Shown here piece by piece: positions 1 through 7,791 of a DNA stretch of 41,442 nucleotides. This DNA is from Eubacteriales Family XIII. Incertae Sedis bacterium (lineage in GTDB: Bacteria; Bacillota; Clostridia; Peptostreptococcales; Anaerovoracaceae). The notes below the pieces were generated by a model. That model saw only the letters and a list, made by a program, of their open reading frames with translations. It searched no databases and was not told where the DNA came from. Both the position numbers and the translations under genes were made by a program. Every line of letters begins with the position of its first letter. Position 1 is the first letter of the stretch. The stretch lies in the NCBI GenBank assembly GCA_031261395.1, contig JAISJT010000064.1:1-41442 (forward strand), given 5' to 3'.

Positions 1-164
1 TTCTTGCGCGCGGCTTCGGACTTCTTCTTCCGCCGGACGCTGGGCTTTTCGTAATGTTCCCGCTTGCGCAATTCGGACATCACGCCGTCACGGGCGCAAG
101 AGCGTTTGAAGCGTTTGAGCGCGCTTTCAAGACTCTCGTTTTCACGGACGATCACCTGTGCCAT
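1..164 (-). CDS. rpsU: 30S ribosomal protein S21 (3' end truncated by window edge)
   Basis: Reverse-strand translation [64 protein letters not shown] immediately upstream. Confidence 0.95.
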   Translation of the reverse strand, partial: MAQVIVRENESLESALKRFKRSCARDGVMSELRKREHYEKPSVRRKKKSEAARK

Positions 165-212
165 ATCGTGTCACCTCCTCTTTGCGTGTTCCAAGCGATA
201 ACGTGCTTGACA

Positions 213-241
213 ATTATATCCGTTTGCGCGGCACATTTCAA
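213..241 (-). promoter_or_regulatory. Putative sigma-A promoter for rpsU
   Basis: Minus strand TTGAAA-N17-TATAAT upstream of the rpsU start. Confidence 0.7.
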
Positions 242-393
242 GCAAAATTTTTCAAGCGTCTCAGGCGCCGTATACCCGCGCTCAAACGGTTACTAATCAG
301 GCCGTACAAAAGACAGGGCGCTGGCTTTGCAGGCTGACGACATGGGTTTTCGTTTTTCGGCGACTGCGATACACATTGAGCGAAGGAGCTATT

Positions 394-466
394 TGTCGAA
401 AAGGCGTTCCGTTCGTATTTTTGTCGGCATTTGGGCTTAGATTACGAACAGAACGGATTTTCGACA
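394..466. repeat. Imperfect palindromic repeat, copy 1
   Basis: TGTCGAAAAGGCGTTCCGTTCGTA...TACGAACAGAACGGATTTTCGACA inverted arms; same unit repeated 92 bp downstream. Confidence 0.85.
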
Positions 467-482
467 CGATAAAGGTCATTAT

Positions 483-560
483 TGTGTCCAAAATGCGGTT
501 CCGTTCGTACTTTTGGCCGTATTTGGGCTCGAACTACGAACAGAACGGATTTTCGACACA
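483..560. repeat. Imperfect palindromic repeat, copy 2
   Basis: TTCCGTTCGTA...TACGAACAGAACGGATTTTCGACAC repeated with a 92-bp offset from copy 1. Confidence 0.85.
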
Positions 561-614
561 AACACTTTGTTTTTGTGGATTGTTTTTCAGGGAAGGTACC
601 GTTTGAATCCGCGC

Positions 615-770
615 TCAATACTGCGCCTTCACATAGTTGAGCAGATCTACCGGATGGTGAAAGTCCTCCACGAAAAACACCGTCAGGAGCACCGCCCCGA
701 TGATGATCACAACGGCAATGACTACGGTCGACACGATGTCGATCAAAATCTTTTTTCGCTTGCTGTTCAT
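615..770 (-). CDS. Small single-TM protein, 51 aa (below ORF-track cutoff)
   Basis: MNSKRKKILIDIVSTVVIAVVIIIGAVLLTVFFVEDFHHPVDLLNYVKAQY; positive-inside TM segment; 3 bp after the upstream gene. Confidence 0.55.
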   Translation of the reverse strand: MNSKRKKILIDIVSTVVIAVVIIIGAVLLTVFFVEDFHHPVDLLNYVKAQY

Positions 771-773
771 GGC

Positions 774-1058
774 CTACAGGCGTTCGAATATTTGAATTTT
801 GGAAGGAGCCGTTTTGTAAGCATCTCCGCCGGGGATATATTTCTTGAAATGCTCGCTCTGCATATGCCTGTCCAGCGCTTCCTTGCTCTCCCATACTTCG
901 ATCATCGCGCAGCCGCCCGGCTCATCGGCCGGCTCGTAAAGATCATAGGCGATGTTGCCGTCCTCGAGTTTGGTCAGGCGGATCGCCTCCTGCATATACT
1001 CGACATACGCATCGCGCATCCCCTCCTTCACATTCTCTTTCACAAATACCGCTACCAT
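774..1058 (-). CDS. Antibiotic biosynthesis monooxygenase (ABM/YgiN-like) domain protein
   Basis: MVAVFVKENVKEGMRDAYVEYMQEAIRLTKLEDGNIAYDLYEP...MIEVWESKEALDRHMQSEHFKK, typical ABM pattern; internal start chosen. Confidence 0.8.
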   Translation of the reverse strand: MVAVFVKENVKEGMRDAYVEYMQEAIRLTKLEDGNIAYDLYEPADEPGGCAMIEVWESKEALDRHMQSEHFKKYIPGGDAYKTAPSKIQIFERL

Positions 1059-1104
1059 TCCACACTCTCCTTTCTCAACATTTCTCAACTTTTTTCAACA
1101 TCTA

Positions 1105-2676
1105 TCAGCTTTGCCGATCCGGCACAATGCCGCTCAGACTCACTTCCTTCATCCTTCTCTTTGACTCGTACATGATAGCATCCGCCTCGCGGAACAGGGA
1201 GTTGTAATCTTCCGACGGCTGATGCATGACCGCCCATCCCCATGAAATACTCGGCACACCAAAGGCATTATCGTTGATCTGTGACAGCGCCGCATCGACA
1301 GTCCTTGTGAGCGTCTCTGCCGCATCGGCCTCCGCATTCCGCACGAGGATCGCGATCTCGTCGCCGCCGATCCTTGCGACGAAGGCGTTTTTCGGCGCGC
1401 CATCCCGTACGGCATCCGCAATCACGCGGAGCAGCCTGTCGCCCTCGAGATGACCGATCAGGTCGTTGGTCCTTTTCAGATTGTTGACATCTCCGATGAT
1501 GATGCACAGCGGCATATTCCCGGCCGCGCTGATCTGCTTGACCTCCTCGATATACGCATTCCGGTTGCGCAGACCCGTCAGATTGTCGTAGAGCGCGATC
1601 TCCTCAAAATACCGTATCTTTTGGTAACTCTTCGTGATATCGGCGATCTCGACCAGATAGCCAAAATGACGCTCCTTGAAACCGATGTCGTGCCAGGTAA
1701 ACAGCAGGTGATTTTCGACCCCTTCCGTTTTCACGGTAATAATATTTTCATCGTATTTGGACACGATGCCATTGTAGGTATCGAGGATTCGCTTGCGGTA
1801 GAGCTGATACGGCTCCTTGTACAGAGGACCGGGCAGCGGCGCGCAGCCGTCTCTTTCTTTTTTGTTCCAGTCGAGGATATTGCCCTTCAGACTGACCGTG
1901 AGCACGATCGTCGACAAACTCGAAAAGACAAAATCCCGGCTCGTGACGATGACATTGGAAGAATTCGCAATAAAAAACGCAGTGAACAGCGTCTGCAGGA
2001 CGACGATCAGCGCGAACGCCAACAGGATATTCCCGGCATTATGCCCGAGTTTCAGATATGCGTTCACCCCGTAAGCCACGGCAGTCGCGCTGATGGCGAC
2101 GAGCAGCTGATACGTCGAACGCCGCATATGCTTTGGCATCTGATAGAACACGTTGAAGCACAGCAGATAGGAGCGCACCGTCACCACGATGAAGTAGACC
2201 GTTGAAATCAGGGAATACAGCGAAATACGCTCCCCGAAAAAGAACTCGACATTGATGTCCGGATAGGCGATGCGGATCGTCCAAAAGGCGATCAATATGA
2301 TCGGTACTATGAGCCACGCTATACGCAGCGCCGCCGTCACGGGATGGTAGCTCACCTGGCTCTGAACATGCAGCATGAGAAACGGCGGAATGAGCAAACT
2401 CGCCGCCACAGTGACAATACCGAACCACAGATCGTCCGCCGGGTCAAAGCCCATCGTCGGCGCCAGATCCGTCAGCACAGACCAAACGAGCACCGGGATA
2501 CAAAACAGCAGGAAATTGAAGCTTTCCACCGAACGCTTCTTCATGATGTAGATGCCGCGCAGCAAATAGACGATCGTGAGGATGGCCACGATAGCAAAAA
2601 GCGCAAAACACACGATACCGCCTTCTTCGAATTGCTCTGCAATCATCGAGAGTGCGGCGCGCAGATTTTCATTCAT
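1105..2676 (-). CDS. Membrane-anchored GGDEF-domain protein (putative diguanylate cyclase)
   Basis: N-terminal multi-TM region; DNLTGLRNRNAY...GDVNNLKRTNDLIGHLEGDRLL...ARIGGDEIAILV; start overlaps upstream stop as ATGA. Confidence 0.85.
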   Translation of the reverse strand: MNENLRAALSMIAEQFEEGGIVCFALFAIVAILTIVYLLRGIYIMKKRSVESFNFLLFCIPVLVWSVLTDLAPTMGFDPADDLWFGIVTVAASLLIPPFLMLHVQSQVSYHPVTAALRIAWLIVPIILIAFWTIRIAYPDINVEFFFGERISLYSLISTVYFIVVTVRSYLLCFNVFYQMPKHMRRSTYQLLVAISATAVAYGVNAYLKLGHNAGNILLAFALIVVLQTLFTAFFIANSSNVIVTSRDFVFSSLSTIVLTVSLKGNILDWNKKERDGCAPLPGPLYKEPYQLYRKRILDTYNGIVSKYDENIITVKTEGVENHLLFTWHDIGFKERHFGYLVEIADITKSYQKIRYFEEIALYDNLTGLRNRNAYIEEVKQISAAGNMPLCIIIGDVNNLKRTNDLIGHLEGDRLLRVIADAVRDGAPKNAFVARIGGDEIAILVRNAEADAAETLTRTVDAALSQINDNAFGVPSISWGWAVMHQPSEDYNSLFREADAIMYESKRRMKEVSLSGIVPDRQS

Positions 2677-3026
2677 CCCGGAGGCCATCCCATTTCCCGT
2701 CCGCCGAGCAAATGAAAATGCAAATGCCGTACCGTCTGCATCCCGTCATGACCGCAATTGCACACGAGCCTGTATCCGTTCGTGAGCCCGAGCATCTCCG
2801 CGATCACCCTGACCTTCGACATCAGATGCCCGAGCAGTTCCTTGTGCTCCAGGCTCTCCGTGACCTCCTCTATAGAGGCGAGGTGGAGCTTTGGCACGAT
2901 CAAAACGTGGACGGGAGCCTGCGGTTCCAAATCACGAAAACACAGGATCTCCTCATCCTCATAGACCTTGTCCGACGGGATCTCTCCTGATACGATCTTG
3001 CAGAAAATACAGTCCTGATCCATCAT
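2673..3026 (-). CDS. HIT family protein (histidine triad hydrolase)
   Basis: DCIFCKIVSGEIPS...HVLIVPK...QTVRHLHFHLLGGREMGWPPG. Confidence 0.93.
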   Translation of the reverse strand: MMDQDCIFCKIVSGEIPSDKVYEDEEILCFRDLEPQAPVHVLIVPKLHLASIEEVTESLEHKELLGHLMSKVRVIAEMLGLTNGYRLVCNCGHDGMQTVRHLHFHLLGGREMGWPPG

Positions 3027-3043
3027 TTGTCCTCTCTCTTCTG

Positions 3044-5641
3044 CTATTTTTTCACCTGCACGGACAGCTTCACGTTTTTCTTGCTGCCGTCCTTTGCCGT
3101 GACCGTGATAGTGGCCTTCCCTGCGCCGACAGCCGTCACCTTGCCTCTGGCGCTCACCTTTGCGACTTTTGCATTCGATGATTTGTAGGTGAAATTTGCG
3201 GCTCCGCTGAGCGCGCCCGCCGGGGAAGGCGTCACCACGATGTCACCTGTGCGCGGATAGTTCTTTGCCGATTTCGACAAGGTCATATTCTTGGAATCGA
3301 GCTTCAAAGACCTCGTGAGCGGCGTCACATCCAATTCGATTTTGCCCGTCACGCCCGACCCATCGGTCGCGCTTGCCGTGATCGTGACATGCCCCTTCCT
3401 TTTCGCTGTGACTACGCCCTTCTTGTCCACTGTAGCAATTTTTTTGTCGGAAGACGTCCAGGCAAGACCCGATTTGCTCGGCTTGGATGGCTTGACCTTT
3501 GTCTGCAGTGTAATTTTTTTGCCGATAACAACGCCCGTATTCCCGTTTTTCGACTTGACCGAGATAGAGCTCACCCTGGTCTTCAATGTGTACTTGGCCG
3601 TTGCAACCGCGCTGGAGCGTCCGGTTTTCGGAATGACAGCACGCACCTTCACCGTGACAGATTTCTTGCCGATGGTGACGATGGTCAGCTTGCCGCTTGA
3701 TGATGTCTTGCTTTTCAGTGTTGGGGTTTTCCCGTCCAGAGTATAGTAATATTTCACGCCCGGCGTAGTAGAAGTCACTCTGAGTGTGACGCTTCCGGCA
3801 TTATTCGTTGACGCGAGCGTCGACTTCGTTTTCACGTCAAACGTTGGCTTTGCGACGGGTGATCCAGCGATATACCCGACCGCCGCCGCCGCATTTACAA
3901 TACCGGCTCCGTAATATTCCGAACTGCCTGCGGGAGTAGCCGTTTTCGTCAGGATATCGCGGACAGTATTGACAGTTTCCTTGGTTCGGCTGCTCTTTAG
4001 CAGACTGCTGCTGGACAGCACCAGCGCTGCCACTCCGGAGACCACCGGAGTTGCCATAGATGTCCCGTCATAATAACGGTATTTCGACGACAAGTAGGTG
4101 GAATAGATGCTATCCGCGTTCTCCCTGCCGGATCCTCCGGGCGCTGCGATCGTGATATACGGGTACCCATAGTTGCTGTAAAAAGCGATATAGTCATATC
4201 TGCCCGTGGCCGATACGCAAATGACATTTTTATATTTCGCCGGGTATATAGCATAATAGTTCAAATTGCGGGTTTCATTTCCCGCGGCCACCACCACGGT
4301 GATGCCGGCCTTGTAGGCATTTTGGATAGACTTATTAAACGCAGCGTCATAGCCTATACCGCCAATACTCATATTGATTACATTCGCTTTTTTGCTGATT
4401 GCCATTTTCACGGCACGGACAATATCCGCTGTATCGCCTCCTACCTGAATCGAACCCGACCACGGATCCCAAAACAGATCCAAAGCCTTGATCGACATGA
4501 TCTTTGCCTTTGGCGCCACTCCGGCCACGCCGATCTTGTTGTTGGCCGTAGCCGCGATGATGCCGGCGACGTGCGTGCCGTGCCCCGCATTGTCGCTGAC
4601 GCCGTGGGTCGCATGCTTGGCCGTCACATACGCGCCTTTGATATTTTTCTTCAAATCGGGGTGGGACTTGGCGATCCCGCTGTCGATGGTGGCGACGACC
4701 ACTCCGGCCCCCTGCGCATAGCTCCATGCGTCCAAGGTCCCGATGGTGTTATGAAACCATTGTTTGTTAAAATACGGGTCATTCGGCTTGGCCGAAAACA
4801 AACTGATACCGTCATATTCAGGCTCTTCCTCATCGGGAAATTCGTTCTCCGCATTGAGCGCGTCGATCTCATCCTGCGACAATCTATCTTGTTCAAAGAG
4901 AGTTTGGATATCGGCCGCCTGCACATCTTCGCCTTCATAAGCCAGAGAATATATATAACTCGGATATACTGCAGGCCAATTGTTGTCTGTATCTGCCGCA
5001 AGCGCCACGACCTCCTGTGTGCTCTTTGCCACCTTGATTTCGGCTACACCGTAGGAAAACGAAAGAAGGATCCCCTGATAGGCGTCTGCTACCTTCTGAG
5101 CCTCAGCCTCACTTTCGGTCAGGTACAAAACTATATGGTCAACATAGTCACGGTTGGCCTCAAGTGCGAGCAGGCCTTCGGCTATTCCCTCTGCGGACAG
5201 CTCTATCTTTTCCTGCCTCATTTCAGCCGTGAGCACAAGGCCGCTGGCATCTTCCTCTGCATTTGGAACAAGGGCCCCGCCTACTTCCGGCAGCAATGCG
5301 TCTTCCGCCGCCGGCGGCAAAACGTCTTCATCGTCAACCGGATCTTCCGGCGTCAATGCGTCCTCATCCTCGCCCGGATCTTCCGGCAGCAAGATGTATT
5401 CATCGTCACCCGGATCTTCCGGCAGCAGGGCATCTTCCCCATCGCCCGGATCTTCCGGCGTCAGTGGGTCATCCGCAGGATCCGGCGCAGCCTCTTCGGC
5501 CGGGGCCGTATCCTCAGCGCCTGATACGGCCTCACCGCCGGCAGGCTCCGCCGCTGCCGCCGGCACAATAGTCGAAAAACACGTCATAAAGGCAAGCAGT
5601 ATGACCAAAACGCCAATTCTCATCCGGGATTTCTTGTGCAT
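3044..5641 (-). CDS. Secreted subtilisin-like S8 serine protease with C-terminal chitobiase-like and Big2 Ig-like domains
   Basis: Signal peptide; triad motifs VVVATIDSGIAKSHPDL, AGHGTHVAGIIAA, YDGTSMATPVVSGVAAL; YYYTLDGKTPT; SGLAWTSSDKKIATVDKKGVVTAKRKGHVTITASATDGSG. Confidence 0.93.
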   Translation of the reverse strand: MHKKSRMRIGVLVILLAFMTCFSTIVPAAAAEPAGGEAVSGAEDTAPAEEAAPDPADDPLTPEDPGDGEDALLPEDPGDDEYILLPEDPGEDEDALTPEDPVDDEDVLPPAAEDALLPEVGGALVPNAEEDASGLVLTAEMRQEKIELSAEGIAEGLLALEANRDYVDHIVLYLTESEAEAQKVADAYQGILLSFSYGVAEIKVAKSTQEVVALAADTDNNWPAVYPSYIYSLAYEGEDVQAADIQTLFEQDRLSQDEIDALNAENEFPDEEEPEYDGISLFSAKPNDPYFNKQWFHNTIGTLDAWSYAQGAGVVVATIDSGIAKSHPDLKKNIKGAYVTAKHATHGVSDNAGHGTHVAGIIAATANNKIGVAGVAPKAKIMSIKALDLFWDPWSGSIQVGGDTADIVRAVKMAISKKANVINMSIGGIGYDAAFNKSIQNAYKAGITVVVAAGNETRNLNYYAIYPAKYKNVICVSATGRYDYIAFYSNYGYPYITIAAPGGSGRENADSIYSTYLSSKYRYYDGTSMATPVVSGVAALVLSSSSLLKSSRTKETVNTVRDILTKTATPAGSSEYYGAGIVNAAAAVGYIAGSPVAKPTFDVKTKSTLASTNNAGSVTLRVTSTTPGVKYYYTLDGKTPTLKSKTSSSGKLTIVTIGKKSVTVKVRAVIPKTGRSSAVATAKYTLKTRVSSISVKSKNGNTGVVIGKKITLQTKVKPSKPSKSGLAWTSSDKKIATVDKKGVVTAKRKGHVTITASATDGSGVTGKIELDVTPLTRSLKLDSKNMTLSKSAKNYPRTGDIVVTPSPAGALSGAANFTYKSSNAKVAKVSARGKVTAVGAGKATITVTAKDGSKKNVKLSVQVKK
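5330..5480 (-). repeat. 36-bp (12-aa) tandem repeats coding an acidic PEDPGDDEDALL segment
   Basis: PEDPGDGEDALL PEDPGDDEYILL PEDPGEDEDALT PEDPVDDEDVLP; matching repeats of cccggatcttccggc. Confidence 0.85.
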
Positions 5642-5659
5642 GGTTCCTCTCCTAACTCT

Positions 5660-6091
5660 TCAATTGAGATTGAGTGAATATATAAAATTCGGAGATACGA
5701 TGAACTCCGTTTCTTTCTCGTCGGCCAGACGCTGCATGAGGTCGGCTACCGTTCCCGGGATAGCGATCACGCCCACGCCGTTTTCAAAAGACAACAAATC
5801 GCCGCCGATACGCTCAGCGACGGCCTTCGCCTGCTTTTTGCTATCCTCCGTACAAACCACCTGATTTTCCAAATAGTCCTTGCCGGGGATCAAATCTTTC
5901 AGGGAATTCACGGTCTCATCATAGGGATTTGTTTCTCCGTATTGTCCGTCAGTCTTGCCCATATCGCCCTGTCCGCTCCCCTCTTCCGGTGAATTCCCGC
6001 AGGCGCCAAAAGCGATGGCAATCACAAGGATCGTCACAAAAAGAAATGCCCTTTTTTTCCCGCTCTGATGATTCACACAAACACCAACCAA
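5660..6091 (-). CDS. Putative lipoprotein with subtilisin pro-domain (I9-like) homology; start uncertain
   Basis: LVIAIAFGAC lipobox; C-terminal half aligns by eye with the pro-region of the adjacent S8 protease (KDYLENQVV...LLSFENGVGVIAI...SPNFIYSLN vs RDYVDHIVL...LLSFSYGVAEIKV...YPSYIYSLA). Confidence 0.7.
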   Translation of the reverse strand: MVGVCVNHQSGKKRAFLFVTILVIAIAFGACGNSPEEGSGQGDMGKTDGQYGETNPYDETVNSLKDLIPGKDYLENQVVCTEDSKKQAKAVAERIGGDLLSFENGVGVIAIPGTVADLMQRLADEKETEFIVSPNFIYSLNLN

Positions 6092-6157
6092 TATCTCCTT
6101 CACAACTGTTTCTACTATAAGCATTTTGACCGAAAAATACAAGTCATCGAATTGCCT

Positions 6158-6187
6158 CAAAAAAAATACAAGACGTGATATCTTGCA
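6158..6187 (-). terminator. Rho-independent terminator after tRNA-Val
   Basis: Minus strand CAAGA-tatcacg-TCTTG followed by TATTTTTTTT. Confidence 0.65.
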
Positions 6188-6194
6188 TTTTGTT

Positions 6195-6271
6195 TGGTGC
6201 GGGCACAGGGATTCGAACCCGGGACCTCATGGTTGTGACCCATGCGCTCTAACCAGCTGAGCTATGCCCGC
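6195..6271 (-). tRNA. tRNA-Val (anticodon CAC), CCA encoded
   Basis: GCGGGCA TA GCTC AGCTGGTTA GAGC G CATGG GTCACAA CCATG AGGTC CCGGG TTCGAAT CCCTG TGCCCGC ACCA cloverleaf. Confidence 0.85.
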
Positions 6272-6308
6272 ACGCAAAGATAAATATACCTCATTTTGGG
6301 AGGCCCCG

Positions 6309-7091
6309 TCAAATCGAATTTTTTGGCTGCAGGGGAAGGGGAACCGCCGAGAGAGCGAGCAGGGTTTGCGCGGGCAGATAGAAGACCCACATCAGGATGC
6401 GCGCCGGATCGTTGAAGGCGTCACCTGCCGTTAGCAGATTTGAAAGAAAGACATTGACGTCACAGCAGAGAAACAGGATCATGCCTATCCGGGAAAACAA
6501 CGTATTGATCCGCGGCTGCTCCGCATGAAAAGTCGATATAGTCACGCCGATGATCAGCACGGCATAGGCGGCGCAGAGCAAGATGACAGGCAGTGCCTGA
6601 TACGCCGGATCAGAGGAGCGCCGCGCGATCAGAGCGGCGAGGCACAGCGCACCGGCCGCCGCCGCAAACAGCGGGACCCACCGCGGCCTGTAGCGAAACA
6701 GCGCCGTCAGATGCGCGAACAAAAACACAAGCAGGCCGGCCGCGAAATGATCCGTGAAGAGCAGGAGGAAATCGGAGACAAGGGTGATTGCGAAGACCAC
6801 GGATTGAATTCGGGCGCTGCGCCGGTGTTGCCATGGATCCCGGGCCTGTGCCCGGGATGACAGAGTTGCCTGTGCCCGGGATGACAGAGTTGCGAACAGG
6901 GTGATCATCAGGCACGAGACTATCGCGGCGTACTTCAGTACATCCGGAAGCAGCGCAGGCGTGACAGACAAGCCCGCCGCATCCGCGATATCGAGCGCTA
7001 CAAAGCAGACGTATAGCGCCGCATTGATGATCACGCAAATCAAAATGCGCTTCAGCGGAATCCTTCCAAGTATCGCCCGTAGTTTTTTCAC
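6309..7091 (-). CDS. YhhN/TMEM86-like (lysoplasmalogenase family) membrane protein, probable GTG start
   Basis: Multi-TM; ALDIADAAG...KYAAI...SDFLLLFTDHFAAGLLVFLFAHLTALFRYR...MWVFYLPAQTLLALSA; longer ORF would overlap the divergent gene. Confidence 0.6.
   Translation of the reverse strand: MKKLRAILGRIPLKRILICVIINAALYVCFVALDIADAAGLSVTPALLPDVLKYAAIVSCLMITLFATLSSRAQATLSSRAQARDPWQHRRSARIQSVVFAITLVSDFLLLFTDHFAAGLLVFLFAHLTALFRYRPRWVPLFAAAAGALCLAALIARRSSDPAYQALPVILLCAAYAVLIIGVTISTFHAEQPRINTLFSRIGMILFLCCDVNVFLSNLLTAGDAFNDPARILMWVFYLPAQTLLALSAVPLPLQPKNSI
6834..6892. repeat. Palindromic TGGATCCCGGG...CCCGGGATGACA element plus a 24-bp tandem duplication, in frame in the yhhN-like CDS
   Basis: TGGATCCCGGGCCTGTGCCCGGGATGACA; cctgtgcccgggatgacagagttg x2. 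Confidence 0.9.
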
Positions 7092-7116
7092 AATATACCT
7101 ATGATACAATGTCGGA

Positions 7117-7791
7117 ATGAAAAAGGAAAAGAAATTCACCCTCTTGAGCGCGATTGCGGCCATCCTGATCGCGGCGCTCATCGTCTCCGCCGCCGTGGCA
7201 ATCACCGTATTCGGCAGGGGCATGTACGCAGCCAATATCGCAGATTCGGATCTGCCTGCGCGCACCGGCATAGGCGAAGAAGAGATCCTCGCCAACTACA
7301 ACGCGCTGATCGACTACAATTCCGTCTTTTTCACCGGACCTCTCAATTTCCCGACACTGCCCATGTCAGACAACGGGCGCGAGCATTTCCGCGAAGTCAA
7401 GACGATCTTTTCCGCCTTCCAAATCGCACTCATCATCTCGGCCGCAGGCGCTGCGCTCCTCTGCGTCTTCCTGCTCAAAAAGCGAAAAACCGGCTTTCTC
7501 ATAGCCGGCGGCATTCTCGCAATAGTCATCCCCGCCGCCGCCGGCCTGCTCATGGCGGCGGTCGGCTGGGATCAATTCTTTGTGCTATTTCATCAGCTGA
7601 TGTTCAACAACGACTTTTGGATCTTCGACCAGACAACGGATCCGATCATCATGCTCCTGCCCGACAGCTATTTCCTGCAGTGCCTCAAAAAGATCATCAC
7701 CCTGATCGTCGTCCCGGCCATCTGCCTCATCATTCTGCCACGGGGACTTCGGGCACAGCGCCGGCCGCCGAAGGATCCGTCTCTGCAGTGA
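7117..7791 (+). CDS. TIGR01906/DUF1461-like integral membrane protein
   Basis: N-terminal TM, ...YNALIDYNSVFFTGPLNFPTLPMSDNGREHFREVKTIF..., further TMs; pattern recalled for DUF1461. Confidence 0.7.
   Translation: MKKEKKFTLLSAIAAILIAALIVSAAVAITVFGRGMYAANIADSDLPARTGIGEEEILANYNALIDYNSVFFTGPLNFPTLPMSDNGREHFREVKTIFSAFQIALIISAAGAALLCVFLLKKRKTGFLIAGGILAIVIPAAAGLLMAAVGWDQFFVLFHQLMFNNDFWIFDQTTDPIIMLLPDSYFLQCLKKIITLIVVPAICLIILPRGLRAQRRPPKDPSLQ

Noticed and set aside
442-894. 150-aa - strand ORF spanning the 92-bp repeats
   Set aside because: Overlaps the palindromic repeats and out-of-frame parts of better genes (51-aa TM protein, ABM protein).
4322-5524. 400-aa + strand ORF opposite the S8 protease
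   Set aside because: Antisense shadow of a well-supported gene; low-complexity Arg-rich end mirrors the acidic repeats.
6195-6271. tRNA-His
   Set aside because: GTG appears only on the + strand; on the transcribed strand the anticodon loop is GTCACAA, giving CAC (Val).
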